Positions 1 through 5,975 of a DNA stretch of 11,972 bases are shown one piece after another. The notes below the pieces were generated by a model, which saw only the letters and a program-made list of their open reading frames with translations, was not told the origin of the DNA and made no database searches. Position numbers and translations under genes: made by a program. Origin of the DNA: Prevotellaceae bacterium UBA3849 (GTDB lineage Bacteria; Bacteroidota; Bacteroidia; Bacteroidales; Bacteroidaceae). The DNA lies in NCBI GenBank assembly GCA_002392645.1, contig DGHL01000104.1:1074-13045 (forward strand), written 5' to 3'. Position 1 is the first letter of the stretch. Each line of letters begins with the position of its first letter.

Positions 1-1046
1 TCTACGACAAGCGCGACGGCGGTGTTGACGTACGCCGCATCGAGAACAAGCTCGGTATTCACGGTTCACCAACCTGTGAGCTCGTTTACAAGAATGCCAA
101 GGCAGAGCTTTGCGGCAGCGAGCGCATGGGACTCATCAAGTATGTGATGGCACTGATGAACGGTGCACGTCTCGGCATCGCCGGACAGTCAACAGGTACT
201 TCACAGATGGCATACAACGAGGCTCTGGCATACGCCAAGGACCGTAAGCAGTTCGGCAAGGCTATCATCAACTTCCCTGCCGTATATGACATGCTTGCCA
301 TAATGAAGGCTAAGCTTGACGCCGGACGTACGCTCTATTACACCACAGCACGCTATGTGGACATGTATAAGACACTTGAGGACATTGAGCGCGAGCGCAA
401 GGAGCAGGGCGAAAAGCTTACTCCGGAAGAGCGCACTGAGTGCAAGACTTACTCTAAGCTTGCTGATGCCTTCACGCCTATCGCCAAGGGTATGACTTCA
501 GAGTATGCTAACCAGAACGCATACGACGGCATACAGATTCACGGCGGTTCAGGTTTCATGCTTGAGTATGCCTGCCAGCGCCTGTATCGTGACGCACGTA
601 TCCTCACCATCTATGAGGGTACCACACAGCTGCAGACTGTCGCCGCAGGTCGTTACATCACCAACGGTTTCTATGGTCAGGTAATAGCCGACATGCTGGA
701 GGCAGGCCAGGCTCCTAAGGAGGTAGGCACCGCAGACTGGTGTGCTGCAGAGTTCCTGCCATTGAAGGAGCGTGTGGCAAAGATGGCAGAGAAGTATAAC
801 AAGGCTGTGGAATATGTAAACGAGAAGAAGGACGACGAGTTCAAGGACTTCGCCATCCGTCACCTTTACGAGATGGCAGCCGATTGCATCATGGCTCTCC
901 TGCTTATCGGTGACGCAAGTCGTGCACCTGAGCTCTTTGCCAAGTCTGCACGTGTATATACACGCTATGCTGCCGCAGAGATAGAGAAGCATTATGACTT
1001 CGTAATGTCAGCAACAGCCGAAGACCTTGCCGACTATCGCAAGTAA
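1..1046 (+). CDS. Acyl-CoA dehydrogenase, 5'-truncated by the window edge
   Basis: The reading frame is open from base 3, so the gene begins upstream; the Met at 126 is internal. About 347 residues are visible. The segment KLGIHGSPTCEL is the usual acyl-CoA dehydrogenase middle-domain sequence before the helical C-terminal domain. DRKQFGKAI is the family signature. IYEGTTQLQ (GAG at 615-617) carries the Glu that acts as catalytic base in short- and medium-chain enzymes. An insertion rich in charged residues (KTLEDIERERKEQGEKLTPEERTE) and a long helical tail after YEGT resemble the larger acyl-CoA dehydrogenases with an extra C-terminal domain. These FAD enzymes oxidise acyl-CoA thioesters to enoyl-CoA and pass electrons to ETF; in Bacteroidales the gene often lies beside etfBA, which would be off the left edge. 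The exact acyl substrate cannot be told. Confidence 0.93.
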   Translation, partial: YDKRDGGVDVRRIENKLGIHGSPTCELVYKNAKAELCGSERMGLIKYVMALMNGARLGIAGQSTGTSQMAYNEALAYAKDRKQFGKAIINFPAVYDMLAIMKAKLDAGRTLYYTTARYVDMYKTLEDIERERKEQGEKLTPEERTECKTYSKLADAFTPIAKGMTSEYANQNAYDGIQIHGGSGFMLEYACQRLYRDARILTIYEGTTQLQTVAAGRYITNGFYGQVIADMLEAGQAPKEVGTADWCAAEFLPLKERVAKMAEKYNKAVEYVNEKKDDEFKDFAIRHLYEMAADCIMALLLIGDASRAPELFAKSARVYTRYAAAEIEKHYDFVMSATAEDLADYRK

Positions 1047-1121
1047 TTTCGGAAGAAAGTTGAAAGTATTAAGATATAAGGTTTGTCACGACACAAGCCC
1101 AAAACCATAATCAATAACACA

Positions 1122-1160
1122 AATGAGTCCCATGTATCATTATGACACATGGGACTCATT
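1122..1160. terminator. Hairpin downstream of the acyl-CoA dehydrogenase gene
   Basis: AATGAGTCCCATGT (1122-1135) and its exact complement at 1147-1160 form a perfect 14-bp stem; the enclosed 11 nt contain a further TCA/TGA pairing. It starts 75 nt after the stop codon. The following tract GTTTATAACC is only modestly T-rich, so terminator strength is uncertain. A close relative of this hairpin and its right flank lies at 2496-2561. Confidence 0.7.
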
Positions 1161-1183
1161 GTTTATAACCTTGTATTAGTTGG

Positions 1184-1229
1184 AATCTGCACAGATAATA
1201 CACTTTTTTCTGTATTATCTATGCAGATT
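1184..1229. repeat. Second long hairpin, 19-nt arms, upstream of the ATPase promoter
   Basis: Bases 1184-1202 pair with 1211-1229, with one mismatch (1192/1221) and an 8-nt loop. The right arm runs into ATTTTTACTATTTTTATTT, so it could be a second terminator. It sits 13 nt before the -33 box of the ATPase promoter, so it could equally be an operator. The arms contain ATAATACA and its complement, an 8-mer found again at 1295-1302 just downstream of the promoter. Confidence 0.6.
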
Positions 1230-1242
1230 TTTACTATTTTTA

Positions 1243-1273
1243 TTTGATAATTCAAAAATAAGATATAACTTTG
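1243..1273 (+). promoter_or_regulatory. Bacteroidetes-type promoter for the ATPase gene
   Basis: TTTG at 1243-1246, a 19-nt spacer, and TAACTTTG at 1266-1273 match the Bacteroidetes consensus TTTG-N19-21-TAnnTTTG exactly. Transcription would start near 1277-1281, giving a leader of about 50 nt before the ATG at 1329. Confidence 0.75.
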
Positions 1274-1282
1274 CACAAAAAT

Positions 1283-1311
1283 ATACATCTATGTATAATA
1301 CATGTATGTAT
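1283..1311. promoter_or_regulatory. Operator-like cluster of ATACAT/ATGTAT sites
   Basis: Directly after the predicted start point lie ATACAT (1283-1288), ATGTAT (1291-1296), the palindrome ATACATGTAT (1298-1307) and ATGTAT (1306-1311). Alternating inverted half-sites of this kind are typical of protein-binding sites. The ATPase has a C-terminal winged-helix-like region, so autoregulation is possible, but that is inference only. Confidence 0.4.
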
Positions 1312-1328
1312 AATTTATATTTTACAGT

Positions 1329-2465
1329 ATGGCAAAATCTCCTTTTCAATATGGCACAATAGTTGACAAAACGAAATTCGTCAACAGAGTTAAAGAGCGC
1401 AAGCAACTGAAAGATTTTCTTGCATCAGGTATAAATGTTATGCTTATATCTCCACGTAGGTGGGGGAAGTCCTCCCTCGTAAAAATAGCTATGGATGAAT
1501 TGTGCGAGGAGAATAAAGATATAAGGGTGTGTCATATCGATGCATTCGGAATCAAAAGCGAGGCTGAATTTTACAGAGTGTTCGCACGTGAGGTTATCAA
1601 CGCTACTACATCTACAATAGAAAAACGCATAGAGGACGTAAAGACATTCATGAAGTCTATTTCTCCAAGTATTACATTGAAGAGCGATCCCTTAAACGCC
1701 GTATCGTTTGACCTGAATTTTAACATAGAGGAACGCGACAAACTCGACATCCTTAATTTGCCGGAAACCATAGCACAGAGCAAACACGTTCACATAATTG
1801 TATGCATAGATGAATTTCAGCAATTGGCCCAGATTGCGGAATACAAGGATATGGAGGGCAAAATGCGTTCTGTATGGCAAAAGCAACAAAATGTATCTTA
1901 CTGTTTCTATGGCAGTAAACGTCACATGATGTTGGACATTTTCAATAACTCGTCTAATCCTTTCTATCGTTTCGGGCAACTGCTGTTCTTGAATAAAATA
2001 GCCAAAGAGGAATGGGTGCCATTCATAACAGATTCTTTCACAAATACAGGTAAGGAGATTTCTACAGAATTAGCATCAGAAATATGTGACATAGTAGAAT
2101 GTCATTCATGGTACTTACAACAGCTATGTTATTTTGTATGGTCTGATACCATCACCACCGTCACCCCAGATATATTATCCAGTTCGGTACAGACACTGAT
2201 TGATACCAATATGCCAATGTTTCAGTCGGATATAGAATCTTTAACCGCTGCACAGGTCGAGATGCTTAGAGCTGTCATTGACGGGGAATATCGTTTTAAC
2301 TCAATCGAGTTAATGAAAAGGTACTCACTCGGCAGTGCCCAAACTATAACGCGCAACAAACGAATACTTACAGAGCGTGACTATATAGAAAAGCAAATTG
2401 GCGGCAACAAATATAACTTCTGCGACCCAGTCTTTAGGTTATGGTTCTGTCGTGACATCAAGTGA
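1329..2465 (+). CDS. COG1672-type ATPase (archaeal-ATPase-like) with C-terminal winged helix
   Basis: A 378-residue P-loop NTPase. SPRRWGKSSL (41-50) is the Walker A loop in the degenerate form usual for this family, with Lys47; VHIIVCIDE (154-162) is Walker B with Asp161 and Glu162. YCFYGSKRHMMLDIF (191-205) matches the family's sensor-1 region, followed by NPFYRFG. Residues 305-370 look like a winged helix, and the end (CDPVFRLWF, 365-373) matches the family's conserved C-terminal motif. The start at 1329 places FQYGTIVDKTKFVNRVKE at the N-terminus, as is common in Bacteroidales members. Many copies occur in gut Bacteroidales genomes and their function is mostly unknown; DNA-linked or regulatory roles have been proposed. 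The gene is a single-gene unit with its own promoter, AT-rich relative to the flanking core genes, and bracketed by related hairpins, which hints at acquisition. No partner gene suggests a defence system. Confidence 0.85.
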   Translation: MAKSPFQYGTIVDKTKFVNRVKERKQLKDFLASGINVMLISPRRWGKSSLVKIAMDELCEENKDIRVCHIDAFGIKSEAEFYRVFAREVINATTSTIEKRIEDVKTFMKSISPSITLKSDPLNAVSFDLNFNIEERDKLDILNLPETIAQSKHVHIIVCIDEFQQLAQIAEYKDMEGKMRSVWQKQQNVSYCFYGSKRHMMLDIFNNSSNPFYRFGQLLFLNKIAKEEWVPFITDSFTNTGKEISTELASEICDIVECHSWYLQQLCYFVWSDTITTVTPDILSSSVQTLIDTNMPMFQSDIESLTAAQVEMLRAVIDGEYRFNSIELMKRYSLGSAQTITRNKRILTERDYIEKQIGGNKYNFCDPVFRLWFCRDIK

Positions 2466-2495
2466 TTTCGTCAATCCAAAGAAGTAAATACAAAT

Positions 2496-2534
2496 AATCC
2501 GTCCCTTGTATCATAGTGATACATGGGACGGATT
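2496..2534. terminator. Bidirectional terminator between convergent genes
   Basis: AATCCGTCCCTTGTATCA (2496-2513) pairs with 2517-2534 with one mismatch and a TAG loop. The right flank is GTTTTTTGACC; on the other strand the flank reads ATTTGTATTTA, so it can serve both the ATPase gene and the minus-strand gene ending at 2575. It is the second copy of the hairpin family seen at 1122-1160, and the similarity continues through the right flank to about 2561. Confidence 0.8.
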
Positions 2535-2574
2535 GTTTTTTGACCTTGTAATTGTTTTAATTTCAAACAACGTA

Positions 2575-3324
2575 TTACTCCTTGATATATTTCGCTCCGT
2601 TTTCTATTATGATTCCTTTGGCATCATCATCCACCTCCATGCCTTGGATGTTATATGTCTTTGTTGACTTTGAGTTTACCGCATCAGCCTTTGCGTTCGC
2701 AACCTTGGTGGAATAATCTTTCAACAAAGTTTTAAGGTTTATTATCTCCACATTATAATTGGCATCCGTTGACACCCCGTAATTGTATTTCAGATAAAAT
2801 AGTTCACCGCTATAAAAGAATCCATTTGACCCTCCAGGAAGTATCAATAGTGTTTCGCCTCTCTCATTAACAAGTCTAACATTTTCATCTATCAAAGGAA
2901 ATATATAGTCAAAATCCACATCTATTTTCTCATCAAAAACGTACTCGTTCAGATAGTTTAATTCATCTCTAAAATATACGCCTTTATGAAGCTCACCGTA
3001 TTTATCTGTTGACACATTTGGAATACGAACATAATCATCATTAGTAGAGTTATACTTTATTTTTGCTATTTCTACTATTCCGTTCTCATTGATTCCATTG
3101 ACAGTTAATATTTTATTTTCAACATCCAAATCTGATATAAGCGGCGACATAAACGTGTATGTGTCATCAGTAGAACGTACCTCTATCGAACCTCCACTAA
3201 TATTACGTGAGAAACCAGATGATAAAGTAGGAGTATCTTCATTAAGAGGTTTTATATAAGGTCCAGCCAAAGTAATGTTTGATGTTGCGACAACAAATAA
3301 TAGTGTAAGTAAATATTTCTTCAT
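2575..3324 (-). CDS. Small secreted protein of unknown function with C-terminal sorting-like motif
   Basis: The reading frame stays open up to 3396, but the ATG at 3324 gives a clean signal peptide: MKKYLLTLLFVVATSNITLA with cleavage probably after Ala20. The mature protein has about 229 residues, is acidic and predicted mostly beta, with no enzyme motif I recognise. The last 27 residues (YNIQGMEVDDDAKGIIIENG, then AKYIKE) follow the pattern YN(L/I)QG..V-(5-8 residues)-KGI.I-NGKK.(V/I)K that ends many secreted Bacteroidales proteins and resembles a type IX secretion C-terminal signal. It is therefore probably periplasmic or exported. It lies 14 nt downstream of the U-tract of a strong terminator that ends the structured RNA at 3338-3706, so its expression may depend on read-through. 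Base composition is AT-rich compared with the core genes. I do not recognise the family. Confidence 0.75.
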   Translation of the reverse strand: MKKYLLTLLFVVATSNITLAGPYIKPLNEDTPTLSSGFSRNISGGSIEVRSTDDTYTFMSPLISDLDVENKILTVNGINENGIVEIAKIKYNSTNDDYVRIPNVSTDKYGELHKGVYFRDELNYLNEYVFDEKIDVDFDYIFPLIDENVRLVNERGETLLILPGGSNGFFYSGELFYLKYNYGVSTDANYNVEIINLKTLLKDYSTKVANAKADAVNSKSTKTYNIQGMEVDDDAKGIIIENGAKYIKE

Positions 3325-3337
3325 AACTGTATAAAAT

Positions 3338-3385
3338 AAAAAAGGCGGAACTGCTTTATAGCTTTTCCGTCTCAAAGGTACCGCC
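3338..3385 (-). terminator. Intrinsic terminator directly before the secreted-protein gene
   Basis: On the minus strand GGCGGTAC (3385-3378) plus CTTT (3377-3374) can pair with AAAG (3357-3354) and GTTCCGCC (3351-3344), leaving a 2-nt bulge and one mismatch. Six U follow at once (A-run 3338-3343 on the plus strand). The T-tract ends only 14 nt before the ATG at 3324. A smaller alternative hairpin, CGGAA/TTCCG at 3346-3350/3365-3369, is also possible. Confidence 0.72.
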
Positions 3386-3706
3386 AAGCACCGCACTACA
3401 AGAAAAGCGTCAGCAATCCACGCCCGATGAAGGTACGTGAAACTGCAATCGCTTGCTCTCTGTAGTTGAAATTGGCGGTTTCTTGAGACGAGAACAAGGA
3501 CTGTTAGTCCATGTATTATATGTTAAGCTGTGAGCAGCAGCGCCAGGGTTAATAATTCTTGTTACAGTGGGAAACAGCCCCACCTTTTTGATAATCAAGA
3601 GGATTAAGTCCTCGGCGTGCATCTGCACAAAGTTTCTATCTCACTATCTGTTTCTTATTATATAAGGTATTAAAGGGTTTATAATTATTATATTCACATT
3701 ATTACT
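3338..3706 (-). ncRNA. Candidate structured non-coding RNA or long regulatory leader (family not identified)
   Basis: The segment has a consensus promoter at one end, an intrinsic terminator at the other, and GC-richer sequence inside AT-rich flanks. On the minus strand the 3' domain is one long interrupted helix: 3490-3483 with 3375-3368 (8 bp), 3479-3472 with 3387-3380 (8 bp, ACCGCCAA/TTGGCGGT), and 3466-3461 with 3400-3395 (6 bp), topped by GCAA-GCGA-TTGC (3456-3445). The 5' half holds a row of small hairpins: GTGC/GCAC at 3617-3628, GAGGA/TCCTC at 3599-3613, GTGGG/CCCAC at 3567-3583, GCTG/CAGC at 3527-3538 and GGACT/AGTCC at 3498-3510. At about 365 nt it is too large for SRP RNA, and I see none of the hallmark sequences of RNase P RNA or tmRNA. 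A 6S-like RNA or the Bacteroidales-1 type of stand-alone RNA is conceivable but unverified. No convincing protein is encoded here. Confidence 0.62.
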
Positions 3707-3712
3707 CGTCTG

Positions 3713-3744
3713 CAAAGTTAAGGAAAAAATCTGATAAGACCAAG
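3713..3744 (-). promoter_or_regulatory. Bacteroidetes-type promoter for the structured RNA
   Basis: On the minus strand CTTG (3744-3741), a 20-nt spacer and TAACTTTG (3720-3713) fit the consensus; the first base of the -33 box is C instead of T. Start point predicted near 3706-3709. Confidence 0.65.
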
Positions 3745-3861
3745 GATTTTAAGGTTTATAATTATTTTTTTCTTCATCTATTTAATACACTTGTCCTTCA
3801 AAATTGCGCCAAACATATTACGCGAGTATATCATATTTACTATGATAAGAATGCTTATTCA

Positions 3862-3971
3862 TTGTCGGAGCATAGATAATTCAAAGTAAATTCACTGAAA
3901 TTACTCTGCAAATTCAGTGAAATTACTTTGCAAATTCAGTGAATTTACTTTGAATAAGCTATGCCTTTACC
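3862..3971. repeat. 22-bp tandem repeat array (array 1), also a 95-bp inverted repeat
   Basis: Five 22-bp units start at 3862, 3884, 3906, 3928 and 3950. The units at 3906 and 3928 differ at two positions; the outer ones are more diverged. Units 3884, 3906 and 3928 each hold a dyad G(T/C)AA-N11-TTAC, and the unit at 3950 has GAAT-N11-TTAC. Across the array, 3870-3899 is the inverse complement of 3935-3964 with two mismatches in 30, so the whole can fold into one long hairpin with a 35-nt loop. The unit at 3950 carries AAGCTATGC, linking it to array 2 at 11634-11765. The array lies between the divergent RNA/secreted-protein unit and the lipoprotein gene. Confidence 0.85.
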
Positions 3972-4023
3972 TTGAATTATGATAGGTAGCGGACCGAATT
4001 TCGGGCTGGATTTCAGCAGATAG

Positions 4024-4077
4024 GATGAAATTTCATCTTAATTTTCTTGTCTGTTTGCATTTTTTTGAGTACTTTTG
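4024..4077 (+). promoter_or_regulatory. Promoter with adjoining palindrome for the lipoprotein gene
   Basis: CTTG at 4046-4049, a 20-nt spacer and TACTTTTG at 4070-4077 form a good Bacteroidetes-type promoter, with transcription starting near 4083. Nine bases upstream of the -33 box is a perfect 14-bp palindrome, GATGAAATTTCATC (4024-4037), in position for a regulator site. Confidence 0.6.
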
Positions 4078-4103
4078 CAAAGATAATACATACCAAAACA
4101 CAC

Positions 4104-5963
4104 ATGAAAAACAAAATGAATACAATGATTAAGATGAAATTTTGGATGTTTGTCGCCATCCTTTTCTGCGGCACCAGTCTGTTCACTGCCTGTTCTGACG
4201 ATGATGACATTACCACGTCGCCGTCAGATGAAATAGAAGCAGTAATGCGGAATATGACCTTGCGCGAGAAGGTGGGACAGATGTTCTACATACGCCCAGA
4301 GTCGCTCGACCCTGACGCCGCAGGCAAGTCATATACCGAACTGAGGCTGCAGGAGGTGAACGACAATATGAGAAACGTGAACGCTCAATACCCTGTGGGA
4401 GGCATCATACTCTATGCCCACAATATCGACAACGAGGCACAGCTGCTGCAGTTTACCAGCCAGCTACACCAACTGAAAGGCCAGCCTTTGCTCTGTATTG
4501 ACGAGGAAGGCGGTCGCGTGGCACGCATAGCGAACAACACGAACTTCAACATTGACAACGTTGGTCCGATGGGAGACATCGGCATCACTGGCGACCCAGA
4601 GAAAGCATACGTCGCCGCCAACACCATCGGTACTTACCTGAAGAAATATGGCTTTGACGTGGACTTTGCCCCTGTGGCAGACGTTAATACCAACCCTGAC
4701 AACATAGTAATAGGCAAACGTGCCTTCAGCGATGAACCATACGTGGCAGCACCAATGGTAGTGAGCTATCTGCAGGGATTGAAGGATGCAGGTATCATGG
4801 GTTGTATTAAGCATTACCCCGGACATGGTGACACTAAGGCCGACACTCACTACGGATATGCACAGACGCTGAAGACTTGGGAGAAGATACGCGACTGCGA
4901 GATGATACCTTTCAAGGCTGGCATCAGTTGGGGTTGCCAGCTCATCATGACTGCACACATCAGCGTACCAAACGTTACAGGCACAGACATACCTGCCACA
5001 CTGTCAAACGTCATACTACAGGACAAACTGCGCGAGGAGATGGGCTATGAGAACGTAATCATTGCCGATGCAATGGAGATGGGTGCTATCACCAAACAAT
5101 ATCCGGACAACACCGAGGCGGTTAAGCTTGGCATCAAGGCTGGACTCGACATCATTCTCAACCCTATGGACTTCCGCGAGGCGTTTGACGCAGTGGTAAA
5201 AGCCGTATATACTGGTGAGATAAGCGAAGAGAGAATCAACGAGAGCGTACGCCGCATACTAAAGATGAAGCGCAGTATGCTTTCAACCACAGTTGACGCA
5301 GACCCGACTCCACTGCAGAAGTGGACCGCCGGCACGACCGTAAGCAATGAGGCAATACAGGCATACGGAGGCCTTGACAAGTGTTTTGCCGCCGAGCCGA
5401 TACCTGATGACGTATGGGAGCGCATGCAGGGCAAGACATACAAGGAAAACCCATACATACAGCGCGACGACCTGCGCCACATACGTACACTGCACTGGGA
5501 CTACGACCACAAGATACACATCGGCGAGATGGTAGTGAACAAGCAGATTGCCGACGTAGTGGTCAATATCTTCCGCCAGCTCTATGATGCCAAGTATCCA
5601 ATACAGCGAATGGTCCTGCCTGACGTTTACAATGCAGACGACGAGCTGCAGATGCGCGACAACAACACATCCAGCTTCTGCTACCGCACGATATCAGGCA
5701 GCGCGACACTCTCAAAGCATGCCCGCGGACTTGCCATTGACGTGAACACATTATACAACCCTTATTACAAGGACCGCGAGAGCGGACGCTATGTGCAGCC
5801 AGCCACCGCAACTAAATTCTGCGACCGCACATGGAACTTCCCATACAAGATAGACGAAGAGGACCTCTGCTACAAACTGTTCACCGAGGCAGGCTTCGAG
5901 TGGGGAGGCAGCTGGACCTCATGCAAGGACTACCAGCACTTTGAATATATAGAAAAAGAGTAA
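4104..5963 (+). CDS. Surface lipoprotein: GH3 beta-N-acetylhexosaminidase fused to M15 peptidase
   Basis: The ATG at 4104 (619 aa) is about 20 nt after the predicted transcript start; Mets at 4116, 4125 and 4134 are alternatives, the last giving the most compact signal peptide. The lipobox LFTAC puts the lipidated Cys at residue 30, followed by SDDDD, which resembles the Bacteroidetes lipoprotein export signal for the outer surface. Residues about 40-395 are a NagZ-like GH3 domain: DEEGGRVARI (132-141), KHYPGHGDTKADTHYG (236-251) with the His249/Asp247 pair typical of GH3 N-acetylglucosaminidases, and nucleophile Asp322 in IIADAMEMGA. Residues about 440-619 are an M15-type zinc peptidase: SKHARGLAID (His539, Asp546) and DYQH (Asp609 catalytic, His612 ligand), as in D-Ala-D-Ala or L-Ala-D-Glu peptidases. 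Together they could cut sugar-sugar and peptide bonds in peptidoglycan fragments. It is probably co-transcribed with the antiporter gene 12 nt downstream. Confidence 0.9.
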   Translation: MKNKMNTMIKMKFWMFVAILFCGTSLFTACSDDDDITTSPSDEIEAVMRNMTLREKVGQMFYIRPESLDPDAAGKSYTELRLQEVNDNMRNVNAQYPVGGIILYAHNIDNEAQLLQFTSQLHQLKGQPLLCIDEEGGRVARIANNTNFNIDNVGPMGDIGITGDPEKAYVAANTIGTYLKKYGFDVDFAPVADVNTNPDNIVIGKRAFSDEPYVAAPMVVSYLQGLKDAGIMGCIKHYPGHGDTKADTHYGYAQTLKTWEKIRDCEMIPFKAGISWGCQLIMTAHISVPNVTGTDIPATLSNVILQDKLREEMGYENVIIADAMEMGAITKQYPDNTEAVKLGIKAGLDIILNPMDFREAFDAVVKAVYTGEISEERINESVRRILKMKRSMLSTTVDADPTPLQKWTAGTTVSNEAIQAYGGLDKCFAAEPIPDDVWERMQGKTYKENPYIQRDDLRHIRTLHWDYDHKIHIGEMVVNKQIADVVVNIFRQLYDAKYPIQRMVLPDVYNADDELQMRDNNTSSFCYRTISGSATLSKHARGLAIDVNTLYNPYYKDRESGRYVQPATATKFCDRTWNFPYKIDEEDLCYKLFTEAGFEWGGSWTSCKDYQHFEYIEKE

Positions 5964-5975
5964 TAAGACGTAGAT

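Noticed and set aside
1180..1406. Short open frames on both strands around the ATPase start
   Set aside because: They overlap the hairpin, promoter and operator-like cluster, are of AT-rich low-complexity content, and have no initiation signals.
1329..2465. Anti-phage defence system built on the ATPase
   Set aside because: The ATPase is alone, with no nuclease, effector or sensor partner; the family is common in Bacteroidales without defence context.
3325..3396. N-terminal extension of the secreted protein to 3396
   Set aside because: It would place a basic, non-signal stretch before a perfect signal peptide and would translate through the terminator hairpin.
3373..3402. TACCTTTG with weak CTTG on the minus strand, a possible separate promoter for the secreted protein
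   Set aside because: The -7-like bases are part of the long helix and terminator of the RNA, and the -33 match is poor with an 18-nt spacer. It is not excluded, only less likely.
3410..3628. 72-codon minus-strand open frame
   Set aside because: It lies wholly inside the structured RNA segment, has no promoter or start context of its own, and its sequence is low in protein-like features; RNA pairing explains the conservation-like structure better.
4047..4103. Upstream in-frame start for the GH3-M15 protein
   Set aside because: This start lies inside or before the predicted promoter and would hide the lipoprotein signal peptide behind 19 extra residues.
5045..5811. Several long antisense or alternate-frame open frames within the GH3-M15 gene
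   Set aside because: They are shadows caused by codon bias of the well-supported gene; no motif or start signal is present.
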